From positions 3,286,001 to 3,350,000 of the forward strand of contig NZ_CP077084.1 in assembly GCF_014268275.3 (NCBI RefSeq): 64,000 bases of DNA, given 5' to 3'. Of the stretch, positions 27,443 to 36,011 are shown in pieces (the stretch's first letter is position 1; each line of letters opens with the position of its first letter). Below the pieces are notes generated by a model, which did no database searches, was not told the DNA's origin, and saw only the letters and a list, made by a program, of their open reading frames with translations. This DNA is from Pseudomonas tritici. GTDB lineage: Bacteria; Pseudomonadota; Gammaproteobacteria; Pseudomonadales; Pseudomonadaceae. The position numbers and the translations under genes are program-made.

Positions 27443-28783
27443 ATGAAAACTATCATGTGGAGTGCAATTGCGCTCGCAATAAGCGCGAATCAGATTCAAT
27501 GTGCATCGGCTGCGGCCTATGTCACAGATCAGGCTGAGTCGAAAGGCTTTATCGATGACAGTAAGTTAGATTTGCTGATGCGTAGTTATTACTTCAATCG
27601 GAACAAAAAAGACGGTGCGGTCGACGATAAAGACTGGACGGGTGCCGTGCAGGGCGTCTATAGCTCTGGTTTTACTCAAGGAACAGTAGGTTTCGGCATC
27701 GATGCCTTTGGTTATATGGGCCTGAAGTTTGATGGTCAGGACAAATACGCCGGATCGGGCAACTTGACGACCACTACCAACAGCTTGGGGCAGATTGATG
27801 GTAATCATGATAGCTATGGTAAAAGCGGGGCAGCGCTAAAAATCAGAGTCTCGAAAACAGAGTTGAAAATTGGTGACATGCAACCGTCAACCAGTCCGGT
27901 TTTTGCGGTGGGGGGGACGCGTCTGACGCCTCAAACCGCAAGCGGTATCAATCTAATGACCAGCGAAATCAAGGGGCTGGACTTGGAGGCTGGACACTTC
28001 TATTCAAGCACCAGTCAGGATCAGACTAATCGCGATGGCGAACTATGGGCCACATACGCCGGTGTCAGCGCCAAGAGCATTGACTTCGTGGGAGGTCGCT
28101 ACGCTGTTACCGATCGCCTCACGACATCTTTGTATGCCTCGAAATTGGAGGACATCTGGGACCAATACTACACTAATGTCAACTACGAAATCCCGATAAG
28201 CAAGTTTCAGTCGTTGAACGTGGACTTCAACTACTACCATACCGCAGATGAGGGGCGCGCCAACGCAGGCGCTATTGATAACAATACGTACTCGTTATCG
28301 GCTGCCTACTCTTTTATGTCCGCTCATCGCCTCACGCTGTCCTTTCAGAAAGTGAACGGCGATACACCGTTTGACTATATCGGTGTGGGTGACAATAATC
28401 GCGGCGGTAACTCGATGTTTCTTGCTAACTCCATTCAGTACTCTGACTTCAATGGCCCTGGCGAAAAATCCTGGCAGGCACGCTACGACTTGAATATGGC
28501 TTCTTATGGTGTGCCAGGCCTGAGCTTTATGACGCGATATGCTAATGGCTTCGATATTGATGGCAGTCATACACCGGCGAATAGCCCTTACACCGGTGAG
28601 TATGGTGCTAACGACAAACATCACGAAACTAATTTGGAGGCTAAGTATGTTGTTCAGGCTGGCCCTGCCAAAAACTTGTCCGTTCGGTTGCGTCAAGCTT
28701 GGCACCGTTCCACCTCTACCCAAATCGATGGTGATGCGGATGAATTTCGGGTGATTATCGATTATCCACTGTCTATTCTGTAA
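27443..28783 (+). CDS. OprD-family outer-membrane porin
   Basis: A 446-residue protein with a signal peptide (cleavage near SAAA at about 22-26) followed by SKGFIDDSKLDLLMRSYYF, the standard opening of OprD/OpdK substrate-specific channels. Alternating beta-strands follow and the protein ends in a hydrophobic strand (EFRVIIDYPLSIL). OprD porins take up amino acids or organic acids. With the SSS transporter and dehydrogenase it likely completes an uptake route across both membranes. The ribosome site AAAAAGGAACC is good. A spacer of 120 bases from the Rid gene allows a separate promoter. Confidence 0.93.
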   Translation: MKTIMWSAIALAISANQIQCASAAAYVTDQAESKGFIDDSKLDLLMRSYYFNRNKKDGAVDDKDWTGAVQGVYSSGFTQGTVGFGIDAFGYMGLKFDGQDKYAGSGNLTTTTNSLGQIDGNHDSYGKSGAALKIRVSKTELKIGDMQPSTSPVFAVGGTRLTPQTASGINLMTSEIKGLDLEAGHFYSSTSQDQTNRDGELWATYAGVSAKSIDFVGGRYAVTDRLTTSLYASKLEDIWDQYYTNVNYEIPISKFQSLNVDFNYYHTADEGRANAGAIDNNTYSLSAAYSFMSAHRLTLSFQKVNGDTPFDYIGVGDNNRGGNSMFLANSIQYSDFNGPGEKSWQARYDLNMASYGVPGLSFMTRYANGFDIDGSHTPANSPYTGEYGANDKHHETNLEAKYVVQAGPAKNLSVRLRQAWHRSTSTQIDGDADEFRVIIDYPLSIL

Positions 28784-28867
28784 TTGTTTTCCTCAACAAC
28801 GTAGCACTCTCAGGGTTGGACGCTGAAAACGTTTGGCCCTGTCTGTATTCTGGGGGCTGCATGTGTC

Positions 28868-29899
28868 TTACGGTAAAGGCGTTGTGGATATTTGAGTTTC
28901 AGAGTTTCTGCGTTTGGCAGTGTGACTGGGGCATTCTCCAAAAAATTTTCGGTAATCTGTAGAAAAACGCCCTAGATGGGTGTATCCCCAGTTCATAGCA
29001 ATGCCTGATATCTGGGAGTTTGAGCGATCTTGGATAATGGCTTTCCTTATTTCGCCAAGACGATAGCGGCGAATGTAAAACATGGGAGGCAGTCCGATAT
29101 ATTTTCTGAATCCGTCAAAAAGTTTAAGTCGAGATACTCCGCTATAGGAGACTATGTCATTAAGTTTTATGTCTTCTCGGGCATGCGCGTGGATATAATT
29201 TAATGCGCGCTGCACATAAATTGGAAGGTTCAGTTGCAGTGTGTTTTTTAGATCAGCTGAATAGTTATTTTGCTGCGTCAAAAGGAGTCCTTTGACCAGC
29301 GTAGACTCTATCTCGCTCGCCAGGGTTCTATTTTCCATAAAGCTGTCGACACGACAGGCTTCTTCGGTGAAGTGTCGTGCTATTCGCCACCACCCTGCGG
29401 ATGCTCCTTGCTCGCTACTGATAGCGGGCAGAAATTGTATATCGTCTTTTACCGATTTTTGAAGGAGTGTCTCTAGATACGATCGCATCAGGACGCGCGG
29501 AATAGCGACCTGAATTTTTTTGCAATTGCCCGATATGTGGAGTTCTTGCGAAGCATTCGGTGAGAGGATAATTCCGTTCGTGTGATCGGACGAAATGGTC
29601 CCGTGGCGTGACTCCAGTCTTTGACGCCCTTGGATCGGCAGTTCAATGCTATAACTTTCCAGCGTGTACTCCGCATCGGTACCTATAGTGACATCGGTGC
29701 CGTACTCAATGTAACCCACTGTAGCGGCCTGCAGTAAACGGGCGGTGTGTTTAAAGTGCATGCGGTTTTTCGACAAAACGTCCAGGCGATGGGGCCCGCA
29801 TACCTTAGTCATCCATGACGTGGCCGTCTTGGCATCGCTGAGGTCGATGTGAGTAAAGTGTTGGACCGGTGTGTCAGCCTTTGCGTCTAATAAGATCAT
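28868..29899 (-). CDS. AraC/XylS-type transcriptional regulator
   Basis: A 343-residue regulator. The N-terminal AraC-binding-like sensor domain (about 1-220) carries a THIDLSDAKTATSWMTKVCG start typical of the XylS/AntR/OruR branch. The C-terminal double helix-turn-helix (about 235-335) includes DIVSYSGVSRLKLFDGFRKY and SQISGIAMNWGYTHLGRFSTDYRKFFGECPS. It diverges from a porin gene whose upstream region has tandem GGATA half-sites, so it probably activates the porin and permease genes in response to an aromatic ligand. It is related to the regulator at 36012. Confidence 0.9.
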   Translation of the reverse strand: MILLDAKADTPVQHFTHIDLSDAKTATSWMTKVCGPHRLDVLSKNRMHFKHTARLLQAATVGYIEYGTDVTIGTDAEYTLESYSIELPIQGRQRLESRHGTISSDHTNGIILSPNASQELHISGNCKKIQVAIPRVLMRSYLETLLQKSVKDDIQFLPAISSEQGASAGWWRIARHFTEEACRVDSFMENRTLASEIESTLVKGLLLTQQNNYSADLKNTLQLNLPIYVQRALNYIHAHAREDIKLNDIVSYSGVSRLKLFDGFRKYIGLPPMFYIRRYRLGEIRKAIIQDRSNSQISGIAMNWGYTHLGRFSTDYRKFFGECPSHTAKRRNSETQISTTPLP

Positions 29900-30003
29900 T
29901 ACCAGCTCCCCCTTTCACATCCTAATCAAATCATCACGATTATTTTGCAAGCTAGCAAGTAATGCGCCACTTGACGGTCAGCCGCAGGGCGCGCTGAAAA
30001 ACA

Positions 30004-30110
30004 GGCAGGAAGTGGATAATGGCTTCGCCTATTTGGATTAACTGTCTATAGGGGCGCGGCGCATTTTTTGAGCGCATACGAAGTGGATAGTATCGATAAC
30101 TACGGGGATA
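30004..30110 (+). promoter_or_regulatory. Two pairs of XylS/AntR-like half-sites before the porin gene
   Basis: XylS-type regulators bind direct repeats of TGCA-N6-GGNTA about 21 bases apart. Here GGCA-N6-GGATA lies at 30004-30018 with a weaker TCGC-N6-GGATT at 30025-30039. CATA-N6-GGATA lies at 30075-30089, followed by a GGATA at 30106-30110, again 21 bases on. A CTTAAT -10-like box follows at about 30134. The whole 29900-30210 interval holds no gene. Confidence 0.6.
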
Positions 30111-30210
30111 GCGAGCGGCGCTTGGATCGCGCTTAATTCTTGGGCGCCGGGCTATAAAAAGGTGCTTAAAATTTACGCGTGTTCAAATAATAATAATGCA
30201 GGGGCTAATC

Positions 30211-31278
30211 ATGCGGCGTTTCGGATGTGTAGCGTGTTTGCTGGTGGCGTGTGGTCCTGCCTTTGCGGAGGACTATCTCAAGCCCTATGTCATGGCGGAT
30301 ATCGGTTGGAACACCACCAGTAATATCGGTGGTGAACAACAGTACCATTATCAGGAAGGGCGACTGTCGCCAAACTTTATTGGGATCAAGGCCAGAAAAG
30401 AGTTGGGTGATGGGTATGCGGTTATCGCAAAGCTAGAGTCGGGCTACTCCCTTGAAGATTTGAAGATCATTGGTAGCGGGACGTTCTCTCGGCAGATGTT
30501 TGCAGGCGTTGACTCTAACTATGGCCAGCTGACTGCGGGTAAACAGTGGGATTTCATGTTTGAAACCCTAGCGGCTGATCGTTGGGGAGACAAGCTCGGT
30601 AATGTGGCGTTGATGCAGCTGCAGGCGGGGCCTTTTAATCTTGGGCTGCCGACGGGCTCCATTGACTATAACCGCATCGCTGCAGGGTTCCCGACGGCCA
30701 ACGCAATTAAGTACGTCAGCCCCAGTTTTAACGGTTTGAGCTTCGGTGCGATGCACGGCGACGGCGAACCTAATGGGCGGTTCAGCTACGGGAAAACCCA
30801 GAGCTACAGTCTCAAATATGTCCAGGCGCCGTTCAGGGTAATGGCGGCCTACACCGAGTCTCGCCAGCAAGCCATCAATGATGGGCATGACGGGATTAAA
30901 AACTACGGTGTGGGTGGCGCTTATGATTTTTCGTCCGTTACGGGGGACGTGTTGTATACCCGGACTGAAAATACCTTTAACCATGCCGCAATCGACTCTT
31001 ATGCCATGGGTGTGCTCCTGCCGGTGACAGCCAACTCATCGTTATATGCAAACTACATGTACCTTAAAGGCAACGCCCAGCTCAATAACAGCGTGGCTAA
31101 TCAAATTGGTGTGACCTACGACTATCGTATCAATAGAAATTGGGATACCTATGTCTCGGCTATTTATCAGGCTACCGGTGGCTCCGATGAAAATGCGTAT
31201 ATCTCTGGAGTCTATGGTGTCTCGAGTGGTAAGGAACAGAGCGTTCTGCATGTCGGCGTAAGGTTTTACTACGAGTGA
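30211..31278 (+). CDS. General (OmpC/Omp32-like) outer-membrane porin
   Basis: A 355-residue protein from ATG 30211 (AGGGG eight bases before; ATG 30196 is upstream and lacks a site). Signal peptide about 1-19 (CLLVACGPAFA). The mature part has the trimeric-porin pattern: YVMADIGWNTTSN, an NFIGIKARKELGDGYAVIAKLESGY strand pair, FSRQMFAGVDSNYGQLTAGKQ, and a C-terminal HVGVRFYYE strand ending in an aromatic-acid pair. This porin class is more usual in beta-proteobacteria, so transfer with the catabolic cluster is possible. It precedes the NCS1 permease by 46 bases and probably provides outer-membrane entry for the same substrate. Confidence 0.88.
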   Translation: MRRFGCVACLLVACGPAFAEDYLKPYVMADIGWNTTSNIGGEQQYHYQEGRLSPNFIGIKARKELGDGYAVIAKLESGYSLEDLKIIGSGTFSRQMFAGVDSNYGQLTAGKQWDFMFETLAADRWGDKLGNVALMQLQAGPFNLGLPTGSIDYNRIAAGFPTANAIKYVSPSFNGLSFGAMHGDGEPNGRFSYGKTQSYSLKYVQAPFRVMAAYTESRQQAINDGHDGIKNYGVGGAYDFSSVTGDVLYTRTENTFNHAAIDSYAMGVLLPVTANSSLYANYMYLKGNAQLNNSVANQIGVTYDYRINRNWDTYVSAIYQATGGSDENAYISGVYGVSSGKEQSVLHVGVRFYYE

Positions 31279-31324
31279 ATAAAGCCCTGATTTAATAAGC
31301 TGATTATTTTTGCGAGGATTCGTG

Positions 31325-32731
31325 ATGGCTGTTAATAACTCTAATACCGATGATCATTCGTTGAGTCCGGTACCCGACAGTGCGAGACATGGTTGGCTTC
31401 AGTTGTCCTGGAGTACCACCGGTATCGTCACTACTTTGATTCAGATATTCATCGGAGCGTTAGTGACATTTGTTGCCGGTATCTGGATCGGGGTGTTGGC
31501 GGGGATACTAGTAACCGTCGTCGGTGCACTACTGGGTTGGGGCGTTGGGCACGTTGCCTATAAAACGGGTCTGGCCAGTTCCATGTTGGCTCGCCAACAT
31601 GGTTTTGGCCGTCGTGGCTCAGCGCTGGTGGCGCTGACGTTCGGTTTCATGATTACCGGGTTTATCGCGCTGGAAAATGCCCTGCTGTATAAGGGGCTGC
31701 TATTTTGGTTGAGTCTCGATGATACACTTTGGTTGCAAGTGGTTGTGTACGGTGTGATGACGTCGATTTGGATATTGCTCACGGCCTTCGGCTTTGAATT
31801 GGTATCAAAAGTGGCGTCTTATACATTGGTGGCCTTCTTGCTGTTGCTGGGCTACATGATGTTTGACGTGATTAATGTCTCCGGTCAGAACTGGAATCAG
31901 GTATTAAGTTTTGGCGCGCAGTTTCCTCAAGAGATATTGGTCAGGATGGGCGCTGATACACCCATGGGTAAGTTTGGATTTTGCGTCAATGTCCTAATCG
32001 GTTCTGCCGGTGCCTTGGCCTTAATTGATGGCGACCTGGGACGTTATGCCAAATCGTCCAAAGATGTGCTGATTGCCGCCGTGTTCGGTAATATTTTTAT
32101 GGACATCATCATGCTCTTGGTCGGGGCAATTTTAATGTACGCCGGCACCGAGCAGTTGGTCAGCTATTACGTGTCACGTGGCGTTTCCCATGTCGATGCT
32201 GTGCAGGCAGTGTTGCAAAGTCCTGACAGTGTCGCTGCGGCCTTTATTGTGTTCGGCGGTTCGCTGGGCGCGATTCTGTTGTTTTTGGCTCAAGGCAAAG
32301 CCCAGGTGCTCAATACCTACAGTTCGTCATTGTCGTTGACCAATTTGTTTGACGTGACGATCGGCTGGCGACCCGGTCGCCTGACCTTTGTGGTGTTGTC
32401 CAACGTGATTGCCTGCCTGATGTTGGCCGGTTCGATTCTGGACTGGGTTAATGGCTTCATCACCGTGCTTGGGGTGCTGACGACGTGTTTTGCCGGGATC
32501 ATCATCGCCGATTATTTCTGGGTTGCTTCGCGGCGCGCACGGATTGGAATCGCTGAGTTCAATTGGCCAGGGTTGATCACCGTGGTGGTCGGTTTTCTGC
32601 TGGCACGCTATGGGTTCAAGCCCTGGATTCCGATTGAGTTCGTGACCTCGCTGCTGTCCTCATTTGTGCTTTATCCGGTTCTCAGTGCGTTAATGAACGG
32701 CAAACCGGTCGTCAGCAGTCAAGCGGGATAA
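31325..32731 (+). CDS. NCS1-family (cytosine/purine/hydantoin-type) permease
   Basis: A 468-residue protein from ATG 31325 (GCGAGGA site). About 12 TM segments. The first cytoplasmic-to-TM1 region, LSWSTTGIVTTLIQIFIGAL, and the GRRGSALVALTFGFMITGFIALEN segment are typical of cytosine permease-like NCS1 carriers. These import nitrogen heterocycles such as cytosine, allantoin and hydantoins with sodium or protons. A heterocycle carrier directly before a cyclic-amide hydrolase-type gene supports an N-heterocyclic growth substrate for the cluster. Confidence 0.9.
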   Translation: MAVNNSNTDDHSLSPVPDSARHGWLQLSWSTTGIVTTLIQIFIGALVTFVAGIWIGVLAGILVTVVGALLGWGVGHVAYKTGLASSMLARQHGFGRRGSALVALTFGFMITGFIALENALLYKGLLFWLSLDDTLWLQVVVYGVMTSIWILLTAFGFELVSKVASYTLVAFLLLLGYMMFDVINVSGQNWNQVLSFGAQFPQEILVRMGADTPMGKFGFCVNVLIGSAGALALIDGDLGRYAKSSKDVLIAAVFGNIFMDIIMLLVGAILMYAGTEQLVSYYVSRGVSHVDAVQAVLQSPDSVAAAFIVFGGSLGAILLFLAQGKAQVLNTYSSSLSLTNLFDVTIGWRPGRLTFVVLSNVIACLMLAGSILDWVNGFITVLGVLTTCFAGIIIADYFWVASRRARIGIAEFNWPGLITVVVGFLLARYGFKPWIPIEFVTSLLSSFVLYPVLSALMNGKPVVSSQAG

Positions 32732-32756
32732 CGGACGGACTAAAAAACACGAAAGA

Positions 32757-32791
32757 GGCAGTCTGTGGATAGTCACTGCGATTGCTGGATA
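32757..32791 (+). promoter_or_regulatory. Tandem XylS/AntR-like boxes before the cyclase gene
   Basis: GGCA-N6-GGATA (32757-32771) and TGCG-N6-GGATA (32777-32791) are direct repeats 20 bases apart, close to the TGCA-N6-GGNTA pair bound by XylS and AntR. They lie about 190 bases before the start of the cyclase gene and just after the permease stop, so the cyclase and FAD-oxidoreductase genes probably have their own activated promoter. Confidence 0.62.
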
Positions 32792-32976
32792 GTGGCTTGT
32801 CAGCTACAGGGCACATAGTCAGTACCTGCACGATGGGCCCCGCACGTTGGAGCGCCCGTTGATTGAGCATGGCCGTAGCGTCTGGTGCATTCGGTACAGC
32901 TACCGGATGTGCCAGGGTCAGCAAATGCCAGGTATCTGATATACAACTATTTAATCCAATGGCCGGAGAGCTCTTG

Positions 32977-33768
32977 ATGACAGCCCCAACTACAACAATT
33001 TTGTCGGCGCTGATGGCGCAGCTAGCGGGTGGCGAGCTACGCATTGTCGACCTGACACAAACCCTGTCGCCTTCCTTTCCGAGCTTGCAATTGCCTGCGC
33101 AGTTTGGCCAGGTCCAGTCGTTTTCAATGGAGCGCATTTCGCAGTACGACGAAGCCGGGCCTGGCTGGTACTGGAACAACTTCACCTGCGGCGAGCATAC
33201 GGGCACCCACTTTGACGCACCGGTGCACTGGATCAGCGGACGCGATCATCCCAATAACAGCGTTGACACGATAGCTGTGGAGAACTTTATTGCACCTGCT
33301 GTGGTGCTTGATGCCAGCGCCGAGGTGGCGGGTAATGAGGACTGGTTGTTGACCGTCCCGTTCCTGGAAGTCTGGGAGCAACGTCATGGCCAAATCCCGG
33401 CCGGGGCATGGGTGTTTTTGCGTAGCGACTGGTCGCTACGGGCCGATGATGCGGCTGCATTTCTCAATATGCGCGAGGACGGCGCCCATACGCCAGGCCC
33501 CACGCAGGAAGCTGTCGAGTGGTTGATTGAGCAGCGTAACGTGCACGGTTTTGGCGTCGAGACCATCAATACCGACGCGGGCCAGTCTTACTCCTGGCCT
33601 GTGGCTTACCCCTGCCACACGTTAATGCATGGTTCTAATCGCTATGGTTTGCAATGCCTGAAAAACCTTGACCTGTTACCTCCTCAAGGCGCGTTGATCA
33701 TTTCTGCCCCGCTGAAAATCGAGGGCGGATCAGGTAGTCCGCTGCGGGTTCTGGCATTAGTCGCATAG
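32977..33768 (+). CDS. Metal-dependent cyclase-family hydrolase, isatin-hydrolase-like
   Basis: A 263-residue protein. I chose ATG 32977, preceded by GGAGAG, over an earlier ATG at 32863 whose extension looks non-coding. The family's metal-binding motif HTGTHFDAPVHW is present near residues 72-83, with VDLTQTLSPSFP near the start, GVETINTDAG and a final SPLRVLALV. The cyclase family (PF04199) contains kynurenine formamidases and isatin hydrolases, which open cyclic or linear amides with Mn or Zn. Following a heterocycle permease and preceding a 2-oxoacid oxidoreductase, an isatin to isatinate reaction is the best-fitting inference. Kynurenine formamidase is possible, but there is no kynureninase nearby. 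Confidence 0.85.
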   Translation: MTAPTTTILSALMAQLAGGELRIVDLTQTLSPSFPSLQLPAQFGQVQSFSMERISQYDEAGPGWYWNNFTCGEHTGTHFDAPVHWISGRDHPNNSVDTIAVENFIAPAVVLDASAEVAGNEDWLLTVPFLEVWEQRHGQIPAGAWVFLRSDWSLRADDAAAFLNMREDGAHTPGPTQEAVEWLIEQRNVHGFGVETINTDAGQSYSWPVAYPCHTLMHGSNRYGLQCLKNLDLLPPQGALIISAPLKIEGGSGSPLRVLALVA

Positions 33769-33778
33769 GAGATAGGGC

Positions 33779-35377
33779 GTGTCTGATTCTCAGGTTATTT
33801 TTGTCGGTAGCGGTATCAATTCGCTGGTAGGCGCAGCGCTGTTGGCTGCTCGTGGCAAGCGTGTGCTGGTGCTCGAGCGCAGTGATCGACTCGGCGGCTG
33901 TATTCGTACAGAGGAGTTGTTTGCAGGCTATCAGCATGAGGTGTTGTCCTCGTGGTATCCGCTTTTCATAGGGAGCCCTGGGTATGCCGAGCTTAAGCCC
34001 GCGCTGGAAAAGGTCGGTTTACAGGTGTTGTTCTCCGAGTACTCGACCGGTTTGGTCCGGCCGGATGGCCATGGCCTGGCGCTCAAGGATCTGGCCGATA
34101 CGGTTCGCCGCCTGGATGCGCTGGAGCCAGGAGATGGCCAGGCGATTGAGCTTATGGCCAAGAACATGTTCGGCCGTGATGCGGCGCTGACCTTTGGTCT
34201 GCTGGGTAAAAACCCGTATGGCCTGGGGCTGCTCAAGTTGCTGTTCAGTGAATGGCGAAAGCGCGGGGTCGACGGCTTGATGGCGTTCGCAGCCGGGGCA
34301 CTGGAAAGCTTTCGGCGTTGGTCTGCACAAGCGTTGCGCTCGGATACAACGCGGGCTTTGATTGCTCCCTGGGCGTTACATTCGGGCCTGGGGCCTGATG
34401 ATGCCTGTTCGGCATTGATAGGCAAGCTCACCTTCGCAGCGGTGGTGAGCGGGGGGATGCCGGTCATCAAGGGTGGAGGCTCACGCTTGGTAGAAGCGCT
34501 GGCGAAGATTATCGAGCAGAGCGGCGGGCAGCTTTTGACCGGCACTCACGTTGAGCGCGTGTTGGTTGAAGGACAGGGGCGCAAAAGCCGGGCGACCGGG
34601 GTGCGGTTGTCTGACGGCCGTGTTTTCGCGGCGGCTGATGCGGTGGTGTGTAACGTGACGCCGCAGCAGCTCTATGGCGGATTACTGCCCGATGTGTCGG
34701 TAGAAGTCCGTGAACGTGCGGCAGCCTATCGCTACGGGCGTGCCGCGATGCAGATTCATTTTTCACTGAGTGAGCCTCCCGCCTGGCTGGAAGAAGAATT
34801 GCTCAAGGTGCCGGTGGTGCATATGACCGAGAGCATGGAGCAGGTCAGCGCATCGGCCACCGAAGCTAATAATGGTTGGTTGCCGGCACGGCCGACGCTC
34901 GTCATTGGCCAACCGGTGGTGGTCGACGTTTCACGGGCGCCTGAGGGTGGGTGGATCTTGTGGGTTCAATTGCTGGACGTACCTTCGCGGCTCAAGGGCG
35001 ATGCGGCGGACTTGATTGAGGTGCCTGCCGATGGTCACTGGAGCGAAGAGGTGCGCGAAGCGTTCGCCGATCGGGTGCAGGCGCGCATGGAGCGGGTGAT
35101 GCCTGGGCTGGGCTCGCGCATTTTAGACCGCCGATCCTATTCGCCGGCGGACCTTGAGCAGCTCAATTGCAACTTGGTGGGCGGCGACCCGTACTCGGGA
35201 GTGTGTACGCTGGATCAGTTTGTCTGGCTGCGGCCCTTCGCCAGTGCTGGGCGAGCTCGGGCGAATCGGACGCCGGTGAAAAATGTGTTTCATATCGGCG
35301 GTTCGACCCACCCTGGCCCTGGATTGGGGGCAGGGTCTGGAGTACTGGTGGCGCAGGCAATCGCACCGGCCAAATAA
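33779..35377 (+). CDS. FAD-dependent oxidoreductase of the phytoene-desaturase/amine-oxidase type
   Basis: A 532-residue flavoprotein from GTG 33779 (TAGGAGAT upstream), 10 bases after the cyclase gene. The Rossmann FAD motif is GSGINSLVGAALLAARGKRVLVLERSDRLGG at about 10-40. A C-terminal FHIGGSTHPGPGLGAGSGVLVAQAIA closes the FAD site, as in CrtI-like and NAD(P)/FAD-dependent dehydrogenases. No carotenoid genes are nearby. In this setting it may oxidise an upstream intermediate to the cyclase substrate, for example a dioxindole-type alcohol or a saturated ring. That is speculation. Confidence 0.83.
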   Translation: MSDSQVIFVGSGINSLVGAALLAARGKRVLVLERSDRLGGCIRTEELFAGYQHEVLSSWYPLFIGSPGYAELKPALEKVGLQVLFSEYSTGLVRPDGHGLALKDLADTVRRLDALEPGDGQAIELMAKNMFGRDAALTFGLLGKNPYGLGLLKLLFSEWRKRGVDGLMAFAAGALESFRRWSAQALRSDTTRALIAPWALHSGLGPDDACSALIGKLTFAAVVSGGMPVIKGGGSRLVEALAKIIEQSGGQLLTGTHVERVLVEGQGRKSRATGVRLSDGRVFAAADAVVCNVTPQQLYGGLLPDVSVEVRERAAAYRYGRAAMQIHFSLSEPPAWLEEELLKVPVVHMTESMEQVSASATEANNGWLPARPTLVIGQPVVVDVSRAPEGGWILWVQLLDVPSRLKGDAADLIEVPADGHWSEEVREAFADRVQARMERVMPGLGSRILDRRSYSPADLEQLNCNLVGGDPYSGVCTLDQFVWLRPFASAGRARANRTPVKNVFHIGGSTHPGPGLGAGSGVLVAQAIAPAK

Positions 35378-35402
35378 CAGTCTGAAAGTTGCGAGGCACC
35401 CA

Positions 35403-35435
35403 TTCGGCCCTGCGGTTAACAACCGCAGGGCCGAA
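35403..35435. terminator. Strong hairpin between convergent genes
   Basis: A perfect 15-base-pair stem (TTCGGCCCTGCGGTT and its complement) with a 3-base loop lies between the plus-strand FAD gene (stop 35377) and the minus-strand VOC gene (stop 35463). There is no T-run on either side. Position and strength fit a bidirectional transcription end or RNA 3'-end protector. Confidence 0.65.
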
Positions 35436-35462
35436 CTGCGTTTGGACTCGCGAGAGAGCGGC

Positions 35463-35972
35463 CTATTCGGCGGCAGGCTTTGCGTCCCACATCTTTACGT
35501 AAGGATGTGAGCAGAACTCGATGATGGAGCCCCAAGGGTCCTGACAGTAGGCAATTTGATAGCCTTTATCGGGGTTTATTTTCAGTGTACCGCTTCGATC
35601 CTTGCCGCCTGCCGCCACTACCCGCGCAACAGCCTCGGTCACATTGGCATCAGGTGCGGTGAGACCCATATGGTTGTAGCCACTGAGCCAGAACTCAAAG
35701 GGGTTTTCCTTGGGTTGCGACGGTGTCGCCTGAAACTGGAACAGCTCCAGACCGACATTGTCGGGGGTGGCTAGATGGGCAAAGCGAAAGTGTCCGTAGC
35801 CTTCGCCATAAATCGCCTGGGCGGCTTTGCCCAGCGGGTTGTCATGCTCGCTCACTGTGAGGGGACCTGTGAGCAGGCGAAACCCGAGCACACTGATATA
35901 CCAGTCAATGGCTGCATCGAGGTCGGGAACCGTGAGTCCGATATGTGGGGCTGTAAATTGTTGAGTGGCCAA
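35463..35972 (-). CDS. VOC-fold glyoxalase/dioxygenase-like protein
   Basis: A 169-residue protein with two VOC modules: PHIGLTVPDLDAAIDWYISVLGF at the start and YNHMGLTAPDANVTEAVARV near 98. Possible metal ligands are His10 and the GLELFQF Glu of module one, and His100 and the PWGSIIEFCSHP Glu of module two. It could be a ring-cleavage-type dioxygenase, an epimerase or a glyoxalase. The family does not decide. It lies 39 bases after the AraC-type gene at 36012 on the same strand, inside the catabolic cluster. Confidence 0.8.
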   Translation of the reverse strand: MATQQFTAPHIGLTVPDLDAAIDWYISVLGFRLLTGPLTVSEHDNPLGKAAQAIYGEGYGHFRFAHLATPDNVGLELFQFQATPSQPKENPFEFWLSGYNHMGLTAPDANVTEAVARVVAAGGKDRSGTLKINPDKGYQIAYCQDPWGSIIEFCSHPYVKMWDAKPAAE

Positions 35973-36011
35973 AGTGGAACCTCCAGAAACGCAGGAATCA
36001 GGGTTGTTGGT

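Noticed and set aside
32977-33768. Reading the cyclase-family gene as kynurenine formamidase (kynB)
   Set aside because: No kynA or kynU accompanies it, and the neighbours handle heterocycle uptake and arylglyoxylate/CoA chemistry. An isatin-hydrolase-like role fits better, although the family alone does not decide.
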